From Acidobacteriota bacterium (GTDB lineage Bacteria > Acidobacteriota > Terriglobia > Terriglobales > Acidobacteriaceae), in NCBI GenBank assembly GCA_021781255.1, contig JAJXXG010000943.1:1-7666 (forward strand): a stretch of 7,666 bases of DNA, given 5' to 3'. Below are positions 1 through 6,385 of this stretch, piece after piece. The notes beneath the pieces were generated by a model. That model saw nothing but the letters and a program-made list of their open reading frames with translations. It was not told the DNA's origin and made no database searches. The first letter of the stretch is position 1. Every line of letters begins with the position of its first letter. The translations under genes were made by a program, and so were the position numbers.

Positions 1-201
1 GAGTACGGCCCGGTGGAGCTGGGCGGGAAGACTTACTACTGCCCGGCTCGCAGCGTGGCTGTCTCCGTGGGGCGAGAAGTGCCGCCGCGGAGAGCGCCGG
101 GACCGGACCCCTATGGACCGGAGATCTCGATGATGAATGACATTGTCTTCGACGGATATCACCTGTTTCGCGGCGACTTGCGCATCCTGACGCAACCTTA
201 G
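1..201 (+). CDS. C-terminal end of an unidentified protein (5' partial)
   Basis: An open frame runs from the first base of the window to a TAG stop and gives 66 residues; the start lies outside the window. Visible parts are a stretch reading ELGGKTYYCPARSVAVSVGR near the start and MMNDIVFDGYHLFRGDLRIL near the end. The pattern 'xxGGKTYxCPxRSV ... NDVxFxxYHxFR' resembles, from memory, the tail of acidobacterial secreted or envelope proteins of unknown function, some of which occur near VWFA-related genes. I cannot name a domain or a reaction. Codon use is GC-rich and like the neighbours, which supports real coding. The next gene starts 51 bp downstream (ATG 253) or 135 bp downstream (ATG 337), so co-transcription is possible. 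The middle part (about residues 24-37, rich in R and P) looks unstructured. Confidence 0.6.
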   Translation, partial: EYGPVELGGKTYYCPARSVAVSVGREVPPRRAPGPDPYGPEISMMNDIVFDGYHLFRGDLRILTQP

Positions 202-336
202 GCGAGCTGTCCGGCGCGATGGCGCGAGTGTTTGCGGAAAGGGAGGACGTGAATGCAACCCGGCTGTCGCTTTCGGCGTCCTTGTAGAGTTGGCCTGCGC
301 TTGCTGTTAAACTGCACCCCCGGAAAGTTGGAGTGG

Positions 337-1434
337 ATGAGCCGGTCTGTTGTGTGCAGTCTTGTGTTTCTAACCCTCCTGTTGCCCCTTCGCGCGGAAC
401 AGCCCGGCGCGCAGCAGACTGAGCCCGGTAATCCGGCGCTGCACAACCGCCCTGCAACTCCGCCGAAGACGCTTGTACTGCGCGAGGGCAAGATCAAGCT
501 GGACGCGGTGATTCGGGATGCGGCAGGGAAGCCGGTGACTGGCTTGCAGCCGTGGGAGATGAAGCTGTTGGATAACGGCAGGCCGGTAAAGATACTCTCC
601 TTCCGCTCCTACGACGGCATCCTGGTCAAGCCCAATCCTCAAGTGGAAGTGTTTCTGGTGCTGGATATGGTGAACCTGCCGTTCCAGCAGGTGGCGTTTG
701 TGGAAGGTGAGCTGGAGCAGTTTCTGCGCGAAGACGGAGGCAGGCTTGCGCAACCGACCACGCTGATTACCCTGACGGATACGGCGGTGCATGTGCTGTC
801 TCAGCCGACCCTTGACGGGAAGGCGCTGGCGAAGATCGTGGCCGGGATTCCGGGCAATGTTCGCACGATCGATTCGGCGCAGGGCTATGACGGATTGCTG
901 GAGCGCGCACAGTACTCCATACAACAGATGGAGGCCATTGCGGAGAACGAGTCGCAGAAGCCGGGCCGCAAGCTGCTGGTCTGGCTGGGCTGGGGCTGGC
1001 CCATCCTCGATCGTCACGCGGACAGCTTTTCCGAAAAGGATCAGCAGCGGATGTTTGACACGGTCGTGGAGCTTTCAACGCGTCTGCGGGAGGCACGCAT
1101 GGCCGTTTTCAGCCTGAATATGGCCGACTCGAGCCCGACTTACGCGGAGCTTTATAGATCGTTTCTCAATCCGGTGCGGGGGCCCGCAGATGTGGACCTG
1201 GGCAACCTGGCGCTGAAGGTGCTGGCGGTGCAGAGTGGCGGCCTGATTCTGGGGCCGAACAATGATCTGGCCGGGCAGATTGAGCAGTGCTATGCCGATG
1301 CCAATGCCTTCTATACGCTTTCGTTTGATCCGCCCGCGGTGGCGCGTGCGGACGACTATCACGGATTGACGCTCCAGGTGGATGAGCCGGGCGTGGTGGT
1401 GCGCACCATAACGGACTACTACAACCAACCCTAG
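337..1434 (+). CDS. Secreted VWFA-related acidobacterial protein
   Basis: The product is 365 residues from ATG 337. Residues 1-20 form a classical signal peptide: short basic n-region, hydrophobic SVVCSLVFLTLLLPL core, and likely cleavage after LRA-20. An N-terminal beta-rich segment follows (about 46-92, LVLREGKIKLDAVIRDAAGKPV), then a von Willebrand A-like fold from about 101 (VEVFLVLDMVNLPF) to the C-terminal 'AFYTLSFDPP ... DDYHGLTLQV ... TITDYYNQP', which matches the VWFA-related acidobacterial family (TIGR03436 type) as I know it. The metal-binding MIDAS motif DxSxS is not intact: the first strand ends in DMVNL (residues 110-114), so metal-dependent ligand binding is doubtful. The function is unknown; a periplasmic or extracellular binding role is inference. 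An alternative in-frame ATG at 253 has a better Shine-Dalgarno (GGGAGG, 241-246, 6-nt spacing), but it would bury the signal peptide behind 28 Arg/Cys-rich residues using rare codons. I therefore prefer 337, which has GGAG at 330-333. Confidence 0.85.
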   Translation: MSRSVVCSLVFLTLLLPLRAEQPGAQQTEPGNPALHNRPATPPKTLVLREGKIKLDAVIRDAAGKPVTGLQPWEMKLLDNGRPVKILSFRSYDGILVKPNPQVEVFLVLDMVNLPFQQVAFVEGELEQFLREDGGRLAQPTTLITLTDTAVHVLSQPTLDGKALAKIVAGIPGNVRTIDSAQGYDGLLERAQYSIQQMEAIAENESQKPGRKLLVWLGWGWPILDRHADSFSEKDQQRMFDTVVELSTRLREARMAVFSLNMADSSPTYAELYRSFLNPVRGPADVDLGNLALKVLAVQSGGLILGPNNDLAGQIEQCYADANAFYTLSFDPPAVARADDYHGLTLQVDEPGVVVRTITDYYNQP

Positions 1435-1448
1435 ACGCCAACGCTTTC

Positions 1449-1478
1449 TTGACAGTGCAGTTTTGCGATTCCTACAAT
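1449..1478 (+). promoter_or_regulatory. Sigma70-type promoter of hrcA
   Basis: A perfect TTGACA -35 box (1449-1454) is separated by 18 bp from TACAAT (1473-1478), which matches the -10 consensus at five of six positions. Transcription would start near A1485, leaving a leader of about 110 nt before the hrcA start. The -35 lies only 15 bp after the stop of the upstream gene, so the promoter marks a new transcription unit that probably serves hrcA, grpE and dnaJ. No CIRCE inverted repeat (TTAGCACTC-N9-GAGTGCTAA) overlaps or follows it. Confidence 0.7.
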
Positions 1479-1484
1479 GGATAC

Positions 1485-1594
1485 AGAATTGCTGCCCCAG
1501 TCTGTGCGGAGTAAGTTGCAGATTAGCATGGATTTAATGGGGTGGGATGGCAGGCGGGTTTTTCCTGCGACGGCCTGCCAGGGGAGCGGAACAG
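1485..1594 (+). promoter_or_regulatory. Structured 5' leader of hrcA
   Basis: Two possible pairings can be read in this leader. A perfect 8-bp inverted repeat, TGGCAGGC (1548-1555) with GCCTGCCA (1573-1580), has a 17-nt loop and ends at the base before the hrcA Shine-Dalgarno GGGGAG (1581-1586). Near the predicted 5' end, GCTGCCCC (1491-1498) can pair with GGGGAGC (1581-1587) through seven pairs and one bulged base, which would cover the Shine-Dalgarno. The two pairings can coexist. An RNA-thermometer or other translational control role is inference; no known riboswitch or thermometer family is recognised. Confidence 0.35.
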
Positions 1595-2710
1595 ATGCCA
1601 GAGGTGCGCGTCAGTCCGCGAGAGCGGCTGGTACTGACAGCCATCATCGAGCTCTACATTGCCACGGGCGAACCTGTGGCCTCGCAGGCGGTTGCGCGCT
1701 ACTTTGCCAATAAAGAAGGATTAAGTTCGGCGACGATTCGCAATGTGATGGCGACGCTGGGCGAATCGGGCTTGCTGGACCAGCCGCACACCTCGGCGGG
1801 GCGCGTGCCTACGGCGTCGGCGTTTCGCTTCTACGTGGAGCAGATTACGCGGCAGGACGCGCAGCTGGGGCGGATGAGCGCGGCGTCGATTGGCGTTGCG
1901 GCTCCGGCGGCTGATGTGATGCCGCTGAGCCAGGCACGGCGCGGCCAGATTGAGGACAGCTTCAGCGGCGTGGCGAGCACCACGGAATACCTGGAACGCA
2001 CCTCGCATGTGCTGGCGCTGATCTCGCAGGGGCTGGGCGTGGCGCTTGCCGGCTCAACCGAGCGGCAGGTGCTGGAGCATATTCACTTTTCGCGGCTGGC
2101 TACGGGACGGGTGCTGGCGGTGCTGGTGACCCAGGCCGGCGCTGTGCACGACCGCGTGCTGGCGCTGGATCGTGATCTGACGCATGTGGAGCTGGAAACG
2201 GCCGCGCGCTATCTGAATGAGAACTTTCGCGGATGGCTGATCGACAGGATTCGCGCCGAGGTGGCGCGGAGGATGGAAGCCGAGCGAGCCGCCTATCACC
2301 AGATGCTGGCCTCAGTGGAAGAGCTGTGCAGCAAGGGTGCGCTGGTGGGCGTTGAGGCTTCTCCCACCATTTTTGTAGACGGCATGGCGAACCTGATTGC
2401 CTCCGAAGTGGATCGAGAGCGGATGCGCCAGATGCTGCTGGCCCTGGAGGCCAAGCAGCGGCTGGTGGAGCTGCTGACGGCGTATGTGGACGGGCGTCAG
2501 CAGGAGGTGCGCGTGGTGGTGGGGCTGGATGAGGCATCGCCGGCCATGCAGGACCTGGTGCTGATTGGCGCCCCGGCCCGGCTGGGCGGAGCCAATCTGG
2601 GCACCGTGGCGGTGATTGCGCCTACGCGCATGCAGTACCAGGAGATGATTCAGGCTGTGCGCTATGTGGCTGGATTGTCGCAGCGCATCCTGGACGTCCC
2701 GACGGAATAA
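1595..2710 (+). CDS. hrcA: Heat-inducible transcription repressor HrcA
   Basis: The 371-residue product is a normal length for HrcA, the dimeric repressor that binds CIRCE operators of groESL and dnaK genes and is kept active by GroEL. Residues 1-75 form the winged helix-turn-helix: VSPRERLVLTAIIELYIATG, then the recognition region SSATIRNVMATLGESGLL (about 44-61) and the wing DQPHTSAGRVPT. A central GAF-like region follows. The C-terminus holds the conserved stretch GTVAVIAPTRMQYQEMIQAV near the end; family members usually have a glycine where this protein has the alanine of AVIAP. The start at 1595 is chosen because GGGGAG (1581-1586) sits 8 nt upstream and MPEVRVSPRERLVL fits the family N-terminus. 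An in-frame ATG at 1547 would add 16 atypical residues encoded inside the leader hairpin. It is the first gene of a cluster with grpE and dnaJ, behind the promoter at 1449-1478. Confidence 0.96.
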   Translation: MPEVRVSPRERLVLTAIIELYIATGEPVASQAVARYFANKEGLSSATIRNVMATLGESGLLDQPHTSAGRVPTASAFRFYVEQITRQDAQLGRMSAASIGVAAPAADVMPLSQARRGQIEDSFSGVASTTEYLERTSHVLALISQGLGVALAGSTERQVLEHIHFSRLATGRVLAVLVTQAGAVHDRVLALDRDLTHVELETAARYLNENFRGWLIDRIRAEVARRMEAERAAYHQMLASVEELCSKGALVGVEASPTIFVDGMANLIASEVDRERMRQMLLALEAKQRLVELLTAYVDGRQQEVRVVVGLDEASPAMQDLVLIGAPARLGGANLGTVAVIAPTRMQYQEMIQAVRYVAGLSQRILDVPTE

Positions 2711-2840
2711 CTCCCGATGTTTGAGCTGCCTGACCCTGCGACCGGGGGCTGTGACCGGGGGCGGTGCAGGATGGCCGCGACTGGCGGCTTGTCGCCTTTG
2801 GAGCAAACTTGCCCGACCCAGGAGCGCTCGGGAATTTATC

Positions 2841-2879
2841 ATGGAAGAGAATGGCCAAGATATTTCGGAGAATGCGTAG
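2841..2879 (+). other. Short open frame ahead of grpE: possible leader peptide or displaced GrpE N-terminus
   Basis: ATG 2841 opens 12 codons reading MEENGQDISENA, ending in TAG 2877-2879, 4 nt before the chosen grpE ATG at 2884. The codons are common ones, whereas the grpE frame over the same bases uses rare ATA, AGA and AGT. The acidic sequence looks like a GrpE N-terminus. Dropping one base in the TAG region would join it to the GrpE frame as ...ENA-RSMPEQ. It may be a coupled leader peptide, a real N-terminus broken by a frameshift, or chance. The nearest purine-rich stretch is GGGAA (2830-2834), a weak ribosome binding site. Confidence 0.3.
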
Positions 2880-2883
2880 AAGT

Positions 2884-3498
2884 ATGCCTGAACAGGAAAC
2901 AGAGATAACGGCACCGGAAGCGACGGAAGCCGCAGCCCAGGAGAATGCAACTGCCTCGGAAACCCAGCCGGAGACGGAGGCCGCTGCAGCGGAGGGCGAG
3001 GCCGGAACCGTGAGCCGTGCCGAGCATGACAAGCTGAAGGCAGAGCTGGAACTGCTGAAGGCGGAACGGGACCAGCTTGTGGACCGGGTGGCCCGGCTGC
3101 AGGCTGAGTTTGAGAATGCCCGCAAGCGCGCGGAACGGGAGCGGCAGGAGTTTCGCGACTATGCCACGGGCAGCGTGGTGGAGCAGTTTCTGCCGGTGCT
3201 GGACAACTTTGAGCTGGCGCTGAAGGCGACCGGCTCAGCAGAGCAGCTGCGCACGGGCGTGGAACTGATTGTGAAGCAAATGGAAGAGGTTCTGCGTCAA
3301 ATGCAGGTGCACCCGATACCGGCGGTTGGCGAGGAGTTTGATCCCAGGCATCACGAGGCGCTGGGCTCAGTGGAGCGCGAGGACCTGCCGGACCAGCATG
3401 TGGCCGAGGAGATTCGCCGCGGCTACCGGCTGCGGGAGAAGCTGCTGCGGCCGGCGCTGGTGCGTGTTGCCACCAATCCCAAGCAGACGAGCGAGTAG
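2884..3498 (+). CDS. grpE: Nucleotide exchange factor GrpE
   Basis: The 204-residue product is the cytoplasmic cofactor that drives ADP release from DnaK. Residues 1-43 are a disordered, Ala/Glu-rich tail. A long coiled-coil dimerisation helix covers about 44-92 (AEHDKLKAELELLKAERDQL, then LQAEFENARKRAERERQEF). The four-helix region has the signature FLPVLDNFELAL (102-113). The C-terminal beta domain that contacts DnaK holds the family motif GEEFDPRHHEAL (149-160) and ends RRGYRLREKLLRPALVRVA (178-196). The start is uncertain. ATG 2884 gives a typical acidic N-terminus but has GGAG 13 nt upstream. ATG 2851 has better spacing (GGAAGAG at 2843-2849) but adds MAKIFRRMRRS encoded by rare codons. 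The gene lies 173 bp after hrcA and 110 bp before dnaJ, and no separate promoter was found, so read-through from the hrcA promoter is likely. Confidence 0.95.
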   Translation: MPEQETEITAPEATEAAAQENATASETQPETEAAAAEGEAGTVSRAEHDKLKAELELLKAERDQLVDRVARLQAEFENARKRAERERQEFRDYATGSVVEQFLPVLDNFELALKATGSAEQLRTGVELIVKQMEEVLRQMQVHPIPAVGEEFDPRHHEALGSVEREDLPDQHVAEEIRRGYRLREKLLRPALVRVATNPKQTSE

Positions 3499-3516
3499 TT
3501 TACGGGTTCCGATTCT

Positions 3517-3550
3517 TGTGCTGCCGCAGTCGGAGGTTGGTGGCGGCACA
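3517..3550 (+). other. Hairpin in the grpE-dnaJ gap
   Basis: TGTGCTGCC (3517-3525) can pair with GGCGGCACA (3542-3550) in a 9-bp RNA stem with one G-U pair and a 16-nt loop. No T-tract follows, so it is not a standard intrinsic terminator. It lies 18 nt after the grpE stop, in the gap where dnaK would sit in the common gene order. It might set relative expression of grpE and dnaJ or act as a processing site; both are inference. The rest of the 110-bp gap shows no clear promoter or CIRCE. Confidence 0.35.
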
Positions 3551-3608
3551 GTCTGAGGCCGGTACGCTTTACACCACAACAAGGTTTTAAGCAGGTTTGA
3601 ATACACGA

Positions 3609-4733
3609 GTGAGCAAAGCAGATTACTACGAGGTTCTGGGCGTTTCGCGCGAGGCCAGTGACCAGGAGTTGAAGAGCGCGTATCGCAAGCTGGCGATGAA
3701 GTATCATCCTGACCGCAATCCGGGCGATCACGCCGCGGAAGAGAAGTTCAAGGAAGCCAGCGAAGCGTACCAGGTGCTGACCGACGCGGATAAGCGCGCC
3801 GCGTATGACCGTTATGGGCACGCCGGCGTGAGCGGCGGTGGACCGGGCGGCTTCGCCGGCGGTCCGTTCGCAGGCGGCGTGGACCTGGGCGACATCTTCG
3901 GCGACCTGTTCGGCGAGATGTTCAACATGGGCGGAGGGCAGCAGCGCGCGACTCGTCAGCGACGCGGCGACGACCTGCGCTTTGACCTGACGATCAACTT
4001 TGAAGACGCGATCTTTGGCACGGAGACCGAGGTGAAGATCCGGCGGCTGGAGTCGTGCGAGACCTGCCACGGAAGCGGCAGCGCCTCAGGCCGCGGGCCG
4101 AGCACCTGCCCGCAGTGCCATGGCCGGGGCCAGTTGCGCTATCAGCAGGGATTCTTCAGCGTGGCGCGGACGTGCGCGGCATGCAGCGGCACGGGCTCCA
4201 TTATCGGCGACCCCTGCCAGAGTTGCCGGGGCGAGACGCGCGTGAGCCGCGAACGCAAGCTGAACGTGAAGGTGCCGCCCGGCGTGGAAGACGGCACGCG
4301 CATTCGCTATGGCGGCGAGGGCGATGCCGGCCGCTCGGGAGGCCCCAGCGGCGATCTCTACGTGGTGTTGTCCATCCGTTCGCATGACTTTTTTGAGCGC
4401 GACGGACATGACCTGCGCTGCGTGATTCCCATCAGCTTTCCGCAGGCCGTACTGGGCGCGGAGATTGCGCTGGATGGCGTCGACGGGCCCGTGACGGTGA
4501 AGATTCCAGAGGGCACGCAGAGCGGCAAGGAACTGAATGTGCGCGGACGAGGCGTTCCGTATCTGAACGAAAAAGGCCGCGGCGATCTGATTGTCCGAGT
4601 CGTAGTGCAGATTCCGCGCAAGCTGAGCAAGGCGCAGCGGGAACTGGTGACCAAGCTGGCGGAGACCATGACGGTGGACAATAAGCCGACGTCTCCCGGG
4701 CTGCTGGACAAGATGAAGGATTTGTTCGGCTAG
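3609..4733 (+). CDS. dnaJ: Chaperone protein DnaJ (Hsp40)
   Basis: This is a full-length type I DnaJ of 374 residues, the cytoplasmic co-chaperone that binds unfolded proteins and stimulates DnaK ATP hydrolysis. The J-domain covers about 4-70 with the HPD triad at 33-35. A Gly/Phe-rich linker follows (about 73-112, [11 protein letters not shown]). The zinc-binding region holds four CxxC units: CETCHGSG (150), CPQCHGRG (167), CAACSGTG (189) and CQSCRGET (203). The last lacks the usual final glycine, but all eight cysteines are present. Substrate-binding beta domains run to DKMKDLFG at the end. There is no ATG at the start. GTG 3609 gives [11 protein letters not shown], typical of the family, and TTG 3597 would add four residues. 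An in-frame stop at 3588-3590 excludes anything longer. Ribosome binding signals are weak for both (AGG at 3593-3595). It is the last gene of the hrcA-grpE-dnaJ cluster and converges on tRNA-Ala and rho. Confidence 0.96.
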   Translation: MSKADYYEVLGVSREASDQELKSAYRKLAMKYHPDRNPGDHAAEEKFKEASEAYQVLTDADKRAAYDRYGHAGVSGGGPGGFAGGPFAGGVDLGDIFGDLFGEMFNMGGGQQRATRQRRGDDLRFDLTINFEDAIFGTETEVKIRRLESCETCHGSGSASGRGPSTCPQCHGRGQLRYQQGFFSVARTCAACSGTGSIIGDPCQSCRGETRVSRERKLNVKVPPGVEDGTRIRYGGEGDAGRSGGPSGDLYVVLSIRSHDFFERDGHDLRCVIPISFPQAVLGAEIALDGVDGPVTVKIPEGTQSGKELNVRGRGVPYLNEKGRGDLIVRVVVQIPRKLSKAQRELVTKLAETMTVDNKPTSPGLLDKMKDLFG

Positions 4734-4770
4734 AGAAGGGCCGGAATCGGCGATGTGATGGAAGGGAGGT

Positions 4771-4846
4771 TGGTGGAGCTGAGCGGGATCGAACCGCTGG
4801 CCTCCTCGTTGCGAACGAGGCGCTCTCCCAGCTGAGCTACAGCCCC
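4771..4846 (-). tRNA. tRNA-Ala (anticodon CGC)
   Basis: All arms of a 76-nt tRNA can be folded by eye on the minus strand. The acceptor stem is GGGGCTG with CAGCTCC and includes the G3-U70 wobble pair that marks alanine tRNAs. The D arm is GCTC/GAGC, the anticodon stem CCTCG/CGAGG with loop TTCGCAA, the variable loop AGGCC, and the T arm AGCGG/CCGCT with loop TTCGATC. The 3' CCA is encoded. Anticodon CGC (plus-strand 4811-4813) reads GCG, a codon likely to be frequent in this GC-rich genome. It lies downstream of rho on the same strand and converges with dnaJ, whose transcript would run antisense across it before reaching the hairpin at 4870-4899. Confidence 0.97.
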
Positions 4847-4858
4847 ACGACTTCTCTT

Positions 4859-4887
4859 ATCTTACCAGCGAGCGGCGAATCCGCAAA
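4859..4887 (-). promoter_or_regulatory. Candidate promoter of tRNA-Ala
   Basis: On the minus strand TAAGAT (4864-4859) matches the -10 consensus at four of six positions and would start RNA a few bases before the tRNA 5' end. The -35 is poor: TTGCGG at 4886-4881 with a 16-bp spacer, or TTTGCG with 17. It lies in the loop of the hairpin behind rho. Read-through from rho is the alternative source of the tRNA. Confidence 0.3.
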
Positions 4888-4908
4888 GGGTCGCCGCTCA
4901 CCTGTTTT

Positions 4909-4910
<2 letters not shown>
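4870..4910 (+). terminator. Hairpin with T-tract between dnaJ and rho
   Basis: GAGCGGCGA (4870-4878) and TCGCCGCTC (4891-4899) form a perfect 9-bp stem with a 12-nt loop. On the plus strand a run of six T (4905-4910) follows after 5 nt, a slightly long gap for an intrinsic terminator. It would end the dnaJ transcript, and its T-tract overlaps the stop codon of the opposing rho gene. Read on the minus strand, the same stem stands 9 nt behind the rho stop with no T-tract, so it would be at most a stabilising 3' hairpin for rho mRNA. Confidence 0.55.
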
Positions 4911-6159
<1,249 letters not shown>

Positions 6160-6167
6160 GATCACCT
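6160..6167 (-). promoter_or_regulatory. rho ribosome binding site overlapping a leader-ORF stop
   Basis: On the minus strand AGGTGATC directly precedes the rho ATG. It matches the 3' half of the full 16S complement (TAAGGAGGTGATC), so the register corresponds to normal spacing even though it abuts the start. The TGA inside it (6164-6162) is the stop of the 34-codon leader frame, placing a terminating ribosome on the rho start. Confidence 0.7.
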
Positions 6168-6266
6168 GCGATTGGGCGGGATGGGAGTCAGGAGAGTCCA
6201 AGAGGGGGAAGTGCTCCGGAAACAATCAGGCGGGGCTTGGAGGTTGCAGACATAGCGGGCGAGCAT
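6162..6266 (-). CDS. Candidate rho leader peptide (34 codons)
   Basis: On the minus strand ATG 6266 follows a strong Shine-Dalgarno, GGGAGG (6278-6273), with 6-nt spacing, and opens 34 codons ending in TGA (6164-6162), 2 nt before the rho ATG and inside its ribosome binding site. The peptide begins [16 protein letters not shown] and ends in a proline-rich [11 protein letters not shown]; no domain or membrane segment is visible. It is in a different frame from rho. Its likely role is in cis: its translation would cover the C-rich leader and feed ribosomes to rho by stop-start coupling. E. coli rho is also preceded by a short leader gene, rhoL, of similar size but a different sequence as I recall it. 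Chance is not excluded, since 34 codons is short and conservation cannot be checked here. Confidence 0.45.
   Translation of the reverse strand: MLARYVCNLQAPPDCFRSTSPSWTLLTPIPPNRR
6171..6240 (-). promoter_or_regulatory. C-rich, G-poor rho leader segment (rut-like)
   Basis: Read as rho mRNA, these 70 nt contain 32 C, 11 G, 17 U and 10 A by my count, with several CCC and CUCC runs and no obvious strong hairpin. Rho loads on C-rich, G-poor, unstructured RNA, so the segment resembles a rut site in front of the gene for Rho itself. Known rho genes are autoregulated by premature termination in their leaders. The same bases carry most of the candidate leader peptide. Confidence 0.45.
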
Positions 6267-6311
6267 ACGACGCCTCCCGCGTGAGGGCAGATTATCGAAA
6301 CGATGGGGGAT

Positions 6312-6336
6312 GCGGCTGCCTGATTCAGGTAGCCGC
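6312..6336. repeat. 25-bp near-perfect palindrome in the rpoZ-rho gap
   Basis: GCGGCTGCCTGA (6312-6323) and TCAGGTAGCCGC (6325-6336) are inverted copies with 11 of 12 matches around a single central T. In plus-strand RNA the mismatch becomes a G-U pair; in the rho-sense RNA it is an A-C mismatch. No T-tract follows on either side, so it is not a standard intrinsic terminator. It lies behind rpoZ and 153 bp before the rho start, about 14 nt past the predicted rho transcription start. It could be a leader hairpin, a 3' hairpin protecting rpoZ mRNA, or a dimeric regulator's operator. Confidence 0.6.
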
Positions 6337-6356
6337 CCTGTAACCGATGCTTGACT

Positions 6357-6385
6357 AAGCTAAAAACTGCGATAGAAAGTGTCAG
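6357..6385 (-). promoter_or_regulatory. Candidate promoter of rho
   Basis: On the minus strand CTGACA (6385-6380), five of six to the -35 consensus, is followed after 17 bp by TAGCTT (6362-6357), only three of six to the -10. The -35 overlaps the rpoZ stop codon. RNA would begin near 6350, giving a leader of about 190 nt that contains the palindrome, the C-rich segment and the leader peptide. The weak -10 makes this uncertain; rho could instead be read from the rpoZ promoter. Confidence 0.3.

Noticed and set aside
1547..1594. Earlier hrcA start at ATG 1547
   Set aside because: Adds 16 atypical residues encoded in the leader hairpin; ATG 1595 has GGGGAG at 8-nt spacing and the family N-terminus.
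2740..2762. Direct repeat GACCGGGGGC twice with 13-bp period between hrcA and grpE
   Set aside because: Two short GC-rich copies only; no hairpin with T-tract or operator context, likely slippage or chance.
3423..4070. Long minus-strand frame across the grpE end and dnaJ start
   Set aside because: Crosses two certain genes and has no family resemblance or ribosome site.
6160..6225. N-terminal extension of Rho from ATG 6225
   Set aside because: The 22 added residues are not like any Rho N-terminus, while ATG 6159 has an exact anti-Shine-Dalgarno match directly before it.
6351..6378. Plus-strand promoter-like TTGACT, 16 bp, TAGAAA
   Set aside because: It would read into the antisense of rpoZ with no gene behind it; kept only as a possible chance match in AT-rich intergenic DNA.
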